NCBI GenBank assembly: GCA_030272585.1
Contig: BSYQ01000002.1
Span: 868,001-932,000, forward strand
Reading direction: 5' to 3'
Source of the DNA: Bryopsis sp. KO-2023
Taxonomy: Eukaryota > Chlorophyta > Ulvophyceae > Bryopsidales > Bryopsidaceae
DNA length: 64,000 nt
The notes under the pieces are model-generated. The model ran no database searches, was not told the DNA's origin, and was given only the letters and a program-made list of their open reading frames with translations. This document shows positions 41,638 to 52,613 of the stretch, in pieces (within the stretch, counting starts at the first letter, position 1; each line of letters starts with the position of its first letter). The position numbers and the translations under genes were made by a program.

Positions 41638-42617
41638 ATGGGACCTGTTTTTTTGTTCCTCCTCTGTTTTGCCGCGTTGTGGGCTTCCCAACGTCCATCG
41701 ACGTCGATGGAATCGCCACCCCGCAACGAAACTCGTTCCGACACCGAGGAATATGACGTGCCTTCCACAAATGAATGCCCTGCGCCGAGACTCGCCTCGG
41801 CTCATGTGCCGACCCCTGATCAAAGGACCCCTGCCATCTGCACCCTTCCTAGAGCCACGATCTCACTCTCTGCCCTTGCTGCTTCAGCTCCAGATGCAGG
41901 TCCTGCTCTCCTCACTGTTCGTCGGTCCCCAGCCCTCCCTCATGATGTGGCCCCTGCGTTGACGTGTGTGACAAAAGCATTCCTTTTTACCCAAACTACT
42001 GATCAGTCCCCAACCCTCCCTCCTCCTGAAGCCCCTGCATCGACCTGTTCGATACACGCCTTCCCTCCGGCCCACATTCCACGTCGGTCCCAAATCTTCT
42101 CTCCGCGGATTTGCGTAGTACGAGCATTTCCTCCCACCCATATTCCTCGTCGGTCCCCAGCTCTCCCTCACGCTGTTCACTCTGCGCCGACTAGCTTGAT
42201 CTGGACCTGCCCTTCTCCCTGCATTCCTCGTCGACTGACATGCCCTACTCACACCGCAGCCCCTGCGCCGACAACGATAGCTGACGCCCTGGCGATATTG
42301 CAATCGATTGCGACATCAGAAGCCAAAACAGGTCCGGTATTTTGTATCGCTGTCGCTTGTCGAGTACGTTCGCCTCGCCATATATGCTTAAAAATATGCT
42401 TATATATGCCTATGTGTTCGGGACAGGCGAACTGAGTGCTGGAGGTCGCGTCGAGGGAAACTCGACCGCTATCTCGGCTAACAGAGGGAACCATGCGCTA
42501 ACGACGTTCCGCGACGTACCTGTTGAGTCTGGCTCCCCCACTACCAAGACCGGCGCCCAGCTTCCAGTTTGCACCATCATGGAAGAGAACTCATGCTGCT
42601 GGAATGGTCCGGGGTGA
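41638..42617 (+). CDS. Secreted Pro-rich repetitive protein, at least two exons
   Basis: ATG at 41638 (or the in-frame ATG at 41620). MGPVFLFLLCFAALWAS is a signal peptide. The mature part has degenerate units of about 26 residues with the motif IPRRSPALPHAV (also VRRSPALPHDV and IPRRSQIFSP), rich in Pro, Ala, Ser and Thr. The proposed join removes 42332-42426 (ACAG|GTCCGG...GGGACAG, 95 nt, phase 1 on both sides), continuing GELSAGGRVEGNSTAI to ENSCCWNGPG and TGA at 42617. The composition suggests a glycosylated wall or extracellular matrix protein. The opposite strand is also open over 139 codons but lacks any signal. Confidence 0.5.
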
Positions 42618-42904
42618 GTAGGGTTGGAGTTACGTCTCTTTTTTTTTAATCCTCCAAGGAACACAATAGTATAAGGCGTTTTTTTTATACTGGTGACAAA
42701 CTGTGTCTCTTGTTTGTATTACACACAGCTGCGCGACGAACAGACTTCGAAGCGGCGCTTTCGTTGGCCCCGATCACAACTTGCTGATATCGGCCTTCCG
42801 CTCTTCGGTGCCAAAATGCTTCTAGTATCAGCACGGTTCTCTACTCTGATTTGGAGCGGAGTCGGGTGGAACAACGACCACAAAATTTTCATACCTCGAC
42901 ACTA

Positions 42905-42985
42905 CATTTTTATCGTTCATCTCTGCTGTTGATAGGTGAACACTGAAACAGAATCCACTTGAAATATGGTGGACTTTCTTGTTTT
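42905..42985 (+). repeat. Fragment of the 900-bp repeat block
   Basis: ATCGTTCATCTCTGCTGTTG, then ATAGGTGAACACTGAAACAG and TGAAATATGGTGGAC match the start of the blocks at 3160, 17030 and 51770. Confidence 0.65.
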
Positions 42986-43119
42986 TTTATATATATATTG
43001 AGCCACATCTGTGAGTGGCACCTTTTTCTTTCTCTGACCATGGCGAGGAGTGTTTTCTGTGAGTTGGGGGTCACTATGCGTGACTGACTGAGTGGTGGTT
43101 GGCCGTAGTGGATGTTTTG

Positions 43120-43570
43120 TTAGGACCTGAATGTGTGTCTGTTGACTTTAATGATTGTCTGCACATTAAAATCTTGGCCCTTGCATGGTATGTCCTTTTT
43201 TTTTGTACGAAGCAAACGATTCAACACACTTGAGAAGGGCTCTAGGCATCGGGGAAGAGAACCCGGCGCTTGTTTTTTTTCATGAAAATGTTCTGTGAAA
43301 ACCTCCCTTAGCTGAAACAGCAAAAACGTGTCAATCGTACAAATCCAATTGTTCTTGAAAACGTTGACTTTTATTCACTCGACCAAATTGACGGGATAAC
43401 GACAGCCAAGCCGAATCGAACACTTCTTGGCGCGTCCTGCACAACGACAGACATAGGGAAATGTCCTTGAGTCCGGTTGGCACTTGGACATAGGGAAATG
43501 TCGCTCTTTCACCACGATAAGGTCCTCCAACTCACGGCCCAACACTAGACTGGCTTTGGCAGCCGCTAAA
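43120..43570 (-). other. Possible Cys-rich exons of an unidentified gene
   Basis: After an acceptor-like TGCATTGATTTTAG (about 43570), the minus strand reads KASLVLGRELEDLIVVKERH, then KCQPDSRTFPYVCRCAG and KKCSIRLGCRYPVNLVE before TGA at 43375. Further down, after TTTTGCTGTTTCAG, LREVFTEHFHEKKQAPGS is open to 43120. No start codon or signal peptide could be attached, so this is a hint only. Confidence 0.25.
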
Positions 43571-44218
43571 ATCAATGCACTCAAGAAATTTCAGGAATCG
43601 AATTAAAGCGCTGTCGAGCGTCTATGTATCTGCATCTGCATCGAGCATCTGCAGTGGCGCCTCCTCCGTGAGTTCGAGTCTTTCGACAGCTCCACACGAC
43701 GAGAGCGTCCTACGGACTCCACACCACCACCACTGGCACTTCTTTTCCAAAATAAACAATGCAATCGCCCCTTTTCGTACAGGGATACAACAGACAAACA
43801 AGTACCTACTGTTCCTGAATGGATGGAATCGCTCTTTCTCGTTCAAAATATTACAGACAAGTCAACAGTTCACAGATGAGTCACAGCAACGCCCCGAAAA
43901 CTTTCCCTGATTTTGAAACAGGTGTGAAAATTAAGCTCCCACCAGACATTTCATAATAAATTCAGTTCCCGACCTGAATCAAGACTGAAGGAAACCCCAG
44001 GATTTATGCGGTTCCCTGATAAGTATTTTGAACACAAGGTATATCCAGCGTCGGCTCCTACACTACACCCAGCCAAAAAATGAAATCGCAGCTTGTTCAC
44101 AACTTGCGATCATGGCGGGAATGTTCTGCAGCGCGATAAACGTCTTGACCTGAAGCGGCACTGCACCGAGATTCAGTACCCTCTCCACCTGCAGGAATCC
44201 AGCAGCCAGATAAATAGC

Positions 44219-44260
44219 CTGCCAACCAACCACAAATACTACTATACATGCCAGGCCAGA
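44219..44260 (+). repeat. Dispersed ~50-bp element, partial
   Basis: CCAACCAACCACAAATACTA, then CTATACATGCCAGGCCAG, about 90 bp beyond the stop of the gene at 44351. Confidence 0.7.
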
Positions 44261-44350
44261 AAAAAAGAAATAACTGCCAATGCGATAACTTATCGGATCC
44301 ACAAAGAGGCTTCAACTGATCGACTGGGCTAACCTGTCCGTCGCGGAGAT

Positions 44351-44795
44351 TCATCCCTTCTTGCCGATAACCACCACCTGAAAACACCAATGTCAAGGTA
44401 TTACAAACTCAACCTCCCTCAATGGGCGCTCCAGAAAACCGAGATTCATTGGATTCAGCGAGCTAACCTTTTTCTCACGCGGAGGAGGTGGGGGATCCAC
44501 GATCACGATGGTTTTCTTGGTGGGAGGAGGAGGCGTCCAGACCTTTTTGGTTGGCACAACGTAAACAGGGTCGTAGCCTGGTGTCAGACACAACAGCACC
44601 AACTTCAGCAGGTTCTATGCCGCCGCCAGTGGCGACTTCGATCGAAATCCTTCGCCAGAGTCATGGCGGCGCTCCTGAGATATCAATAGAAAAAGAGATG
44701 AGCTGCAAATGCTCACCCCCTTTCTTCCCAGCGGAGACGGTTGCTGCACACAGAGCAATCAGAAAGAAAGCCAACACCATCTTTTTGAACATCAT
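44351..44795 (-). CDS. Tiny secreted Pro/Lys-rich protein, three exons (copy 2)
   Basis: Proposed join: 44795-44717, 44577-44468, 44377-44351 (71 aa). Same structure as the copy at 20438-20889: exon lengths 79, 110 and 27 nt are identical. Differences include MMFKK for MMSKK, CAAT for CAVS, VVPTKK for VVATKK, PTKK for PNKK, PREKK for PPEKK and VVVIGKKG for VVVFGKKG. Donors are GTGAGC and GTTAGC; acceptors are GACACCAG and GTTTTCAG. Intron 1 is 139 nt here and 146 nt in the other copy. Amino-acid changes are few and conservative, suggesting both are functional. Confidence 0.72.
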
Positions 44796-45039
44796 GGTTC
44801 TGACACTTCCTCCTCCTTTTAAGAAAAAAGATATGTTTCGACTGTTCAGGCACAAACCTCCGCGACGGTCACGACCCCACTTTCATTCGCAGCTTTCTTA
44901 TGCGAAAGTAGAGCACGATCTCGTACCTGTCGATAAGACAAGCTCCTTTTTTGATCCTCGGGCGAGGTGCCCAGCAACACGAAGTCCACTTCAAATGAAA
45001 TTCACTGTGTTGTCAGACTCCGATCGCTATTTTTGAAAG

Positions 45040-45885
45040 ACCTGACCTGTCTTCGATTGTCCAGCCTTACAAAAAGGTGTCACAACAGAAAAGGGTACAA
45101 CTAAGTTTTAGTCTTTTTTTTGTCTTTTCATAGAGGTAGCCCCAAAATACGATTCTGCAAAAAAGATGGAAAAGAATTTTCAGGAAGAATTGATCTCTGG
45201 GGAGTAAAGTGAACACCACCACGAATGCAAGAATAAGAAAGGAATAAAATGTGAGTCCAGCACCTTTTTTTGACTACACAGCTCCCAGAATTTCGGATGA
45301 GTTATGAGACTAAGAAAAACAATCAATCAATCAATCAATCAATCAGGGATGTTTGCTTCGGAAATTGGGTTACGGGTATTAGTAGACTTTTGTGATCGAA
45401 TGTACAAACTACGAGCTGACTCGGACGAAGGGTGATTATTTTTTCTAGCATGCTGTTTTTTGGGAGTAAATAATGGACAGGGGTAGGTAGGATAATTATT
45501 ATTAGAGTGGAGGGCCCATATAACTCATTTGTATAGTGGAAGGGCTACATGGGGCGGTTAGCCTCGATGTAACAACTTTGGAATCAATCAATCAATCAAT
45601 TACAGCAAAAAGAGGCCATCACCCCCCATAATGCCAGAGTAATACAAGGTAAGAAAAAAAAAAAAAAAAACCACTCAAAAGAAAGTTTCCTGCACAAAGA
45701 AAATCCCACCGTTCCAAAGATAAAAACAAAGAGAAACACGACCACCAAAAAACATCTCGACATATCCTACAGAATCCTCCAACAGCACCCATGCACTCCC
45801 TCACCTAACAAACATTCATTCAGCAGTTGTGATATCCCTCCAGGGACAAGTACCCGACTGAAAAACGCGAGGCTGAAACATATCC
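45040..45885. other. Intergenic; AATC microsatellites
   Basis: (AATC)n at 45322-45345 and 45583-45600, and a poly-A run near 45655-45670. No gene seen. Confidence 0.5.
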
Positions 45886-45890
45886 ACTTC

Positions 45891-46428
45891 TCAACGAGCG
45901 CCATTCTCCTTTAGAATACGTATCGTTTCTACTCGTTCATAGTGCTCAGCAATTACAAGCGGTGTGTTGCCGGCATCATCCGCAACATTGACGTCTGCAC
46001 CAGCTTCGATCAACGAAATGGAGAGGCGCCATAGAATTCGGGTCGAAATCGGCGTCAAAATGGGAGTATTTTCAACAACGAAATACCTAACGTTCGGATT
46101 CGCTCCCTCTTCCAACAACATCTGTATGGCGGAATCTTGTCCAAAGTAGGAGGCAGTTGCCAAAGGAGTGTTGCCTACATTGTCCTCCGCTTCAATATCA
46201 GCCCCGTCAGAAAAAAGAGGCCCGAGAGTTGTTGTGAATCCAAACTTTGTCGCCAAGTGCAGGGGTGTGAGCCCTTGATCATCCCTGGCTTCCAAGTTCG
46301 CGCCATTATCAAGCAAACTCCTGATACTGGTTTCGATTTGAAACCTCATAGAGATTGTTTCCAAGGTGGCCGCCCAATGCAGAGCAGTCCAGCCGTTTGC
46401 TGTTGTGCGGGCATAGTTTTCGGGACAC
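45891..46428 (-). CDS. Ankyrin-repeat protein (intact copy, 5' end uncertain)
   Basis: The open frame extends from a possible acceptor CGACCACATAG (46429) to TGA at 45891. Ankyrin units: GWTALHWAAT; NGANLEARDDQGLTPLHLAT; GADIEAEDNVGNTPLATASY; EEGANPNVRYFVVENTP; EAGADVNVADDAGNTPLVIA; ending ILKENGAR. A small deletion relative to the paralogue at 21694-22260 reshaped the fourth unit but kept the frame. No ATG before the first unit was found in frame, so an upstream exon is expected. Role: protein-binding scaffold, partner unknown. Confidence 0.7.
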
Positions 46429-46429
46429 C

Positions 46430-48430
46430 TATGTGGTCGATCGCTCCTTCAGTGAGAACTCCCCAAAACTCTGTATCGATAAAAAAGAACCATGAAAGAT
46501 CTGAGTGTTTCCCTGATCAGTGCACAGACCGAACTGGCTCATTGGGCCGTCGTAAAGATGGGTAATATTCCTAGCGGGGGGGGGGGGGGGGGGTAGTAAT
46601 ACGATCCTATCTTTTCAGGAAGCTCACTCACAGTCTGTCGGTCATAGCACCAAAAAGCATCCTCCCTACACCTTCATATTCCAGGATCAGCATGTAGGAT
46701 CCCTCTCGAAGATTTGTGCAACCTTCTCTCCAGCTGCCCCTCTGGTCAGCACAGTTTTTAACAAATCCTATTCATCGGAAAAGCAGCAGCATTTCTCTGC
46801 AAAAAGGAAGCTCCTGCTCTTCACCAAGCGGTGTCACTGTTACTAGTCATGCAGATTTTCATGTATTGTTAAGTTCTTTCAACCTTTGGGTTTTGTTCCA
46901 ACAGATGAATCCATTGGGACAGGGCGGCATCTCACTCAACGATGCCTGCCTTTTTTGGGGGTGCTCCATGTCGCACTCAAAAATAACGTAATATATATAT
47001 AAGGTCCCTCTGCCTACCGCACCAGCAGATGTGGTAGAAGTTTGAATTCTGGGATGACAATGTCTAATGCATATCTTCGCTGCATATGGTCACTCATCAT
47101 TGGAAACCAAATATGTTTGGGCTGCCCCTGGAACAGGTTCTAAAAAACCAAGCCACATGCTTATGACGGCGTCAATAACCGACTGCTCCACAAAGATTAT
47201 AAACGTTGTGCTGGGTTACGACGGGGGCGTCGCAAAGTTTCCCGAAGACTTTATGACTTTATGACATTCAGCTCCGCAGAAAGTGAACAGCCAGACACCA
47301 ATGCCAACGGGCTGAAGAGTGTAACACTAAGGGAATGTTGAGACTTAGCTTTGGCTCTTGGAAATTCAATCACTGTTTCAACACTGGCGGCGATCTTCTT
47401 GCAGGAATGATCGTTGCGCAAATGAGCCGACAAATTGTCTCAGAGAGCTTTTGAGGGTAGCCGGCGCCGATGTGGTTCCCAAGCACCACTAAAAAACCTC
47501 TACATTTGGCAAGAACGTTCGCACAACAACGGATCGTGCGATACAACAGATCCAGGCGACAGGCGACAGTCTATGGTGCCCCAGTCATCGCCGACGAAGA
47601 AGCCCAAAGTGTATGTTTCCACGCCATGGTTGAAGGTTTCACCATGCTCTTTGTAATTTCTCTTTTTGCGAATTCGCAACAAAATATGAAACAAGTGAAC
47701 TCAGCTTCCGCACCCCGTAAGTCTCTGTTTCTCACTTTCAGGTCGTCGATGAAAGCAGCATGGAGCGTGAGCAACTGACAAGCGGCGAAGAATGCACAAC
47801 CAAGAACAAAGAAAGCGAAACACACAAGCTGACATATGCAAGGACCTTCACTGCTCCACCAAAACGAGCTCTGCATGGAGTCCGCTGCTTGACGATCGTG
47901 TCTCTTGGATGCCCGACCTCAAAAAAGCTCACGCCAGACGGCGTCGAAGGAGGTGAAGCAAAAAAATTGCAAACCGCTGCGCTTATTGTGCAGGGGTCCC
48001 TGCGTGTGCGTGACGGAGGCCTCCTTCAATTTTGATGCGGCCAAAAGAGTTTTCTTTCGATATGCGCTCTTCCCTTAATGCTGAAGATCGTTCTTAGTTC
48101 GCGAGAGAAACACACCAACAGAGTTGGCGCAGGGGTTACGACTCGGGTTTTTCTGTGCGCGTGTGCTAGGGCGTCTTATGAATACTGCAATTAACAATAT
48201 TATATATTTACAATTGAGGAACACACACACACACATGTGTTTTATCAATTGTGTTTTCTGCTAATGCAATCCTTCCATAGTAATTGAGTGTGTAAAACGT
48301 TACCTTTATTTCCTTACATCAAGTTTCTTAAAGAACAAGGAAACGACCTTGAGAAAGTTTCATACACTTTCGCCACTGATTCATCTTTTCCCCTCCTCCA
48401 AGCCCCCGCGTTTCAAAATCCAAGCATCCT
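46430..48430. other. Unresolved region with short frames
   Basis: A poly-G run lies at 46577-46594. A 92-codon plus frame ends at 48035 (VVDESSMEREQLTSGEECTT onward) after an acceptor-like TTTCTCACTTTCAG at 47742. A minus frame at 47571-47876 has a hydrophobic stretch (CQLVCFAFFVLGCAFFAACQ). They overlap and cannot both be real. An (AC)n run is at 48223-48236. Confidence 0.3.
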
Positions 48431-48432
48431 AA

Positions 48433-49455
48433 TTAACATGTTAGGAAATCCCAAATGATAACCTTGCCAAGATAGTCGAGTGCCACAAGCTCACTTTCTC
48501 CCAACCACAAGCCGATAAGAAGCGGACTCTCAACATGAAACGATCTCATAAGCTTGTTCTCACCCATGCCCCAAATATCCACCTTCCCATCCATCGATAT
48601 AATTGCTATTCGATCACCATCAAGAGCAAGATACGTAACCCAACTTGGACTTGGGTATTCTTGCTTGCACTCTCCATCTTTGAGACTCCAAAGTTTTGTA
48701 GTTTTGCCAGAGGTGCTCAACAGCCAATCTTCATGAACACAAAAAGGTTCCCTGATGTCCGAATCTCCTCGAAGGACTCGAACACGTTTGCCTGTTGAGA
48801 TATCCCACCCTCGAAAAATCCTACTGGTATTTCCAACAAACAAAAGTTCCATTGTGCTAGACCATGCAAAGATATGAGGCAAATAAGAGGCTCCTTGTCG
48901 TAGACGCATATAACACTCCCAAGTCCCTCGTCGCCACAGCCGAATGTATTTATCAGATCCACCGCTTGCTACCATGTCTCCAACCTCAACAATGGATATC
49001 ACGAGGTCAGTGTGTGCCTCGAATTGGGATGATAAAACACTACCCTCAATGTTCCACACACTTATGAGTCCCGCTCGGTCACCGCACAAAACCTCATCCT
49101 CGAGTAAACAAAGACAAGAACAGTGTTTTCCCGTTTCAAGAACCTTCACAATTTTTCTCATCCTCAAATCCCATATATGGATGGATGTCGAGGACTCTAC
49201 TGCAATCAAATTTCTTCTCCTCCGGGCAGAACTTTTCGAAACGAGACCCAATTCAAGTGTGATTGGCTTGACATCCCCACACCTCCAAGACTTTTCCAAA
49301 TCCACTTTTTTTTTCAAGGTGGGATCGTCAACTGCGATCTTCCATGTTGAAGCAACACATGCACACTTTGCAACCTCTTTTGGTGGGAGAGGTGCCAGTA
49401 TCTGAGTGATGACATCCGAATGTAAGTCCCATCGATGTCGTCTTTTGGATTCCAT
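48433..49455 (-). CDS. F-box/WD40 repeat protein
   Basis: Intact 340-codon frame from ATG 49453-49455 (MESKRRHRWDLHSDVITQIL) to TAA. The F-box lies at about residues 8-55, with APLPPKEVAKCACVASTWK and DDPTLKKKVDLEKSWRCGD. WD40 ends are IHIWDLRM, ISVWNIEG, IRLWRRGT, FRGWDIST, TKLWSLKD, VDIWGMGE and VIIWDF. The frame continues twelve codons upstream of the ATG, but that part is the pyrimidine tract of an acceptor (TTTTTTTCTCCCTTCCAG). The donor G|GTATGTCC at 49723 gives a 254-nt 5'-UTR intron, matching 965-1214 in the paralogue. Predicted SCF ligase receptor. Confidence 0.9.
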   Translation of the reverse strand: MESKRRHRWDLHSDVITQILAPLPPKEVAKCACVASTWKIAVDDPTLKKKVDLEKSWRCGDVKPITLELGLVSKSSARRRRNLIAVESSTSIHIWDLRMRKIVKVLETGKHCSCLCLLEDEVLCGDRAGLISVWNIEGSVLSSQFEAHTDLVISIVEVGDMVASGGSDKYIRLWRRGTWECYMRLRQGASYLPHIFAWSSTMELLFVGNTSRIFRGWDISTGKRVRVLRGDSDIREPFCVHEDWLLSTSGKTTKLWSLKDGECKQEYPSPSWVTYLALDGDRIAIISMDGKVDIWGMGENKLMRSFHVESPLLIGLWLGESELVALDYLGKVIIWDFLTC

Positions 49456-49828
49456 CTTGCCCCTTCGTGCTGGAAGGGAGAAAAAAACCAATCACACATC
49501 ATCCATGATGATCCAGCCCTTACACAGTCTGTCGACGATAGAAGTCGGGCGACAGATTCAACCGTTTTTTAGCCTTCCCCCCGATCGGTTGAAACCAACC
49601 AGAAAGATTTCTAGGAAGTGTCGACGCCATTGCGTCTTTTTGGAAGGGAAAATATAGTTCTTCGACAAAAATCTGAAGCCGATTTTATGACCTTCTCCTT
49701 TCAAGAAAACAAAAAGGACATACCCCCCCCGCCCCCCCCCAAAAAAACGACTCCGTCGTTATCCTGTGCAAGAAGAGACGAAAACAATAACAAGATGATC
49801 GAGACCCGCTTTCTTCCGTACCCTGCCT

Positions 49829-49850
49829 TTTTCCCTTCGCTCAGGGAAAA
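49829..49850. promoter_or_regulatory. Conserved 8-bp-stem hairpin upstream of F-box/WD40 gene
   Basis: TTTTCCCT-TCGCTC-AGGGAAAA, identical to 1321-1342 in the duplicated upstream region. Confidence 0.35.
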
Positions 49851-50259
49851 CGTAGTAACAAAAAAACCGCCCACGCGACCGAAACCACCTTCTACTTTTC
49901 GGGAGTATCGATCGAAAACCAGCCTGCAGTCGACTGGAATGAAAAACCCCATGCTAGCCAGCGCCTTTTGAGTCACTCGAAAAAGCCACGCAGCCAGCAA
50001 ACGTGTCGAAAATGAAGGGACCCCACACCAACTCGCCTTAGCTCCTGGGACAATTATACTTAGGTAATCATCGAGGAGGAGTGGGGAACATGTGGAGGAA
50101 GGAGATCAAAGCAATAAAGTAAAGCACCGACTGGGCAGTTCAGTATTTGGGTTGCTGCATGTACGTGTGAGTCGGATGGGCACATGACATAGTTTTGGAT
50201 GATTTGTGTTGATTCCAACAATCTTTGTGTTGGATTTGATGGTGCTTTTTTTTCTTTTT

Positions 50260-50310
50260 CCAACCAACCAAAAATGTTACGAGACATGCCTGGCAAGATC
50301 CTATAGCATC
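50260..50310 (+). repeat. Dispersed ~50-bp element
   Basis: CCAACCAACCAAAAATGTTA, then CGAGACATGCCTGGCAAGAT and CCTATAGCATC. Confidence 0.85.
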
Positions 50311-52569
50311 GGCTTCGATTCTTTTTGACTAGGTTTGTTTTGGTTGGGATGGAAGATGAGGGACTTTTCAAGATACAGTGTATTGGTTGTAATTATTGAA
50401 TTAACGCCTTTGTCATTCTCTTTGGAAGAGGGAGATCTCTAGTCAACAGGATTTGTTAGTATCAACTTGGGAAACAAAGAACACAGAGCCTTGACCTGTT
50501 ACAGCCGTCGGGCCGGTGTTTCATGACCTAACTTAGGTTGTCCTTAGCCATACAAAAACGTCTTCTTCAAAAAGCGTGGAGTTGGTTTTTAGTCTCCTGT
50601 CTTTTTCCTTATCTTGGAGGCGCCCCTAAAACAATTCAGCACGTGGAAAACAAAACATGCTGGAAAAATTGATTCTTTGAGGGGAAAATTGAGCACCACC
50701 ACAAACGTGGATAAGAAAAACAGAAATAATGATCAGCTGTATTTGAGTCGAGCACCCTGCATATGGAGAGAGGGAAAGATGTTGCATGTTGATCCAATCG
50801 CAGCACAAAAAAGAAAAAAATAAAAGTGATCTTTTTATTATGAGTTTTGGCGACGCCCTGATTTGGTGGTTCCGAATTTTTTTTCCCCCCATGCCCAGAT
50901 ATAATGATTAATTATAAACCCGAAGAAGTGCAGCTGTGGCCGTGAAACTATATTCCCCACAAATCAAAATTTTATCGATTTTTTTTTTATTTGATCGAAT
51001 TTTATTTTATCGATTTTATTTTATTTTTTTATTTCAAGAGTAAGACCAGTGTTGTCCGAACAGACAACGAACACCGCCGCCATTTTTGGAATAGGATGAA
51101 GCCAAACTCTTTATTAACTCTTCGCCAGGAACAGTGGGAAGTATCGGTCCGTGGGTTTTGGAAGGTCATTCTGTTTCTGTTTTTCCCACGGTGTATTGGG
51201 ACTTCAATTAGTGGGATTGAAATTTTTTTCTCACCTTGTCTGTTTTAGTGCACAGAAAATGGAAACCACTGGAGGGCAAATAATACACACACAGCACAAG
51301 AGAAGCTCGAGATTCAGAATTGCAAAGAGTAAAATAAGGAGTAGGAAGAATAAGTATGAAAATGGGTGTGAATACCTGCCGTCCCCAACACGAGAACTAA
51401 GATTTAAAACAGACTAGTCCCATGGAAGAAGAAAAAATTACTTAGTCTAATTACCACCCTTTTCTATTTCTCATCAAAACGAATGGGTCAGGACTTTTTT
51501 CCCTTGGCAAGTCGATAGTGGTCGATGGCTTCTTTCTTTCCGCCCCCCCAACTCTTGAAAAAGTTTGGGCTCTGTTTCCCTGCGACTCTGATTGGTGGAT
51601 GTGAGATTCATCCACCAATCAATTTTCTATTATTACATTTGCAACAGCCCATGCCTCTGTTGCAACGTAAGATACTCAAGTAGTTCGTTGCTTCAAGTGA
51701 TAAGTACTGGCTGATTGTGACTCACAATACCAACCATAAAATAAATGTTCTTGGGTATGCACGAGTATCGCTCATCTCTGCTGTGGATAGGTGAACAGGT
51801 GAACAGTGGGACAGAATCCACAGGAAAAATGGTGGACGTTCTTTTTTTATTATTAATATAAAAAAATTTCAGCCAGTACTTATCACTTGAAGCAACGAAC
51901 TACTTGAGTATCTTACGTTGCAACAGAGGCATGGGCTGTTGCAGATGTAATAATAGAAAATTGATTGGTGGATGAATCTCACATCCACCAATCAGAGTCG
52001 CAGGGAAACAGAGCCCAAACTTTTTCAAGAGTTGTGCTATTGAATGAGCGGTTGAATGAATTGGCCCTTGGATTGCATACCTGTATAAGATCAATTTCTG
52101 GGGGAGCTTTTCTTTTTACTCCTCTTCTGGTCTACATATTCGAGTGAATTGCTCCTTCGATAAAAAAAAAGCTCCTTCGATAAAAAAGAAAAACAAAAAA
52201 AAAACGAAAGTTGAACGTTGCTTTTTCAAAGCAGAATTCGGTCAATCACTCCCAGCCTCAGAAATTGATTTATCATCTCAAAATCAGATCAAGGGTTTAG
52301 GGGTTTTCATCAACATCAAATTTTCATCATCGGCTGCGCAACTTTCGATTGCTTTTGGCGGTAGGAACTCGGCCAAGAAAAAATCAACGAAATTCAATTG
52401 AATAGAAACCCCAAGCCACTGTCGGCACAGAATGTAAATGTTGTTTGTTTGTTTGTTTGTCGGCACAGAAATTATATCATAACACTGCTCAATGAAATGA
52501 ATGATAGATAAATTGAAATAGTCCAATAATAAAACCTAATTTTCCACTTGAAATTTTCTCTAACTGGCC

Positions 52570-52613
52570 TACCAACCAGCCAAAAATATTACAACACATG
52601 CCAGGCCAGAGCC
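52570..52613 (+). repeat. Dispersed ~50-bp element
   Basis: ACCAACCAGCCAAAAATATT, then ACAACACATGCCAGGCCAGA, inside the third 900-bp block. Confidence 0.85.

Larger units (their letters stand above)
43715..45030. repeat. Duplicate of 19835-21110
   Basis: A unit of about 1.3 kb including the Pro/Lys-rich gene, its 3' dispersed element and both flanks is repeated in the same orientation, with scattered substitutions and small indels mostly outside the proposed exons. Confidence 0.8.

Noticed and set aside
46577..46594. Poly-G run and similar runs (32828, 37078, 39843) as functional sites
   Set aside because: More likely slippage or sequencing-prone homopolymers; no conserved context.
47571..47876. 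101-codon minus frame with a hydrophobic stretch as a membrane protein
   Set aside because: The opposite strand has better splice-like signals and an overlapping open frame; evidence is balanced, so neither is called.
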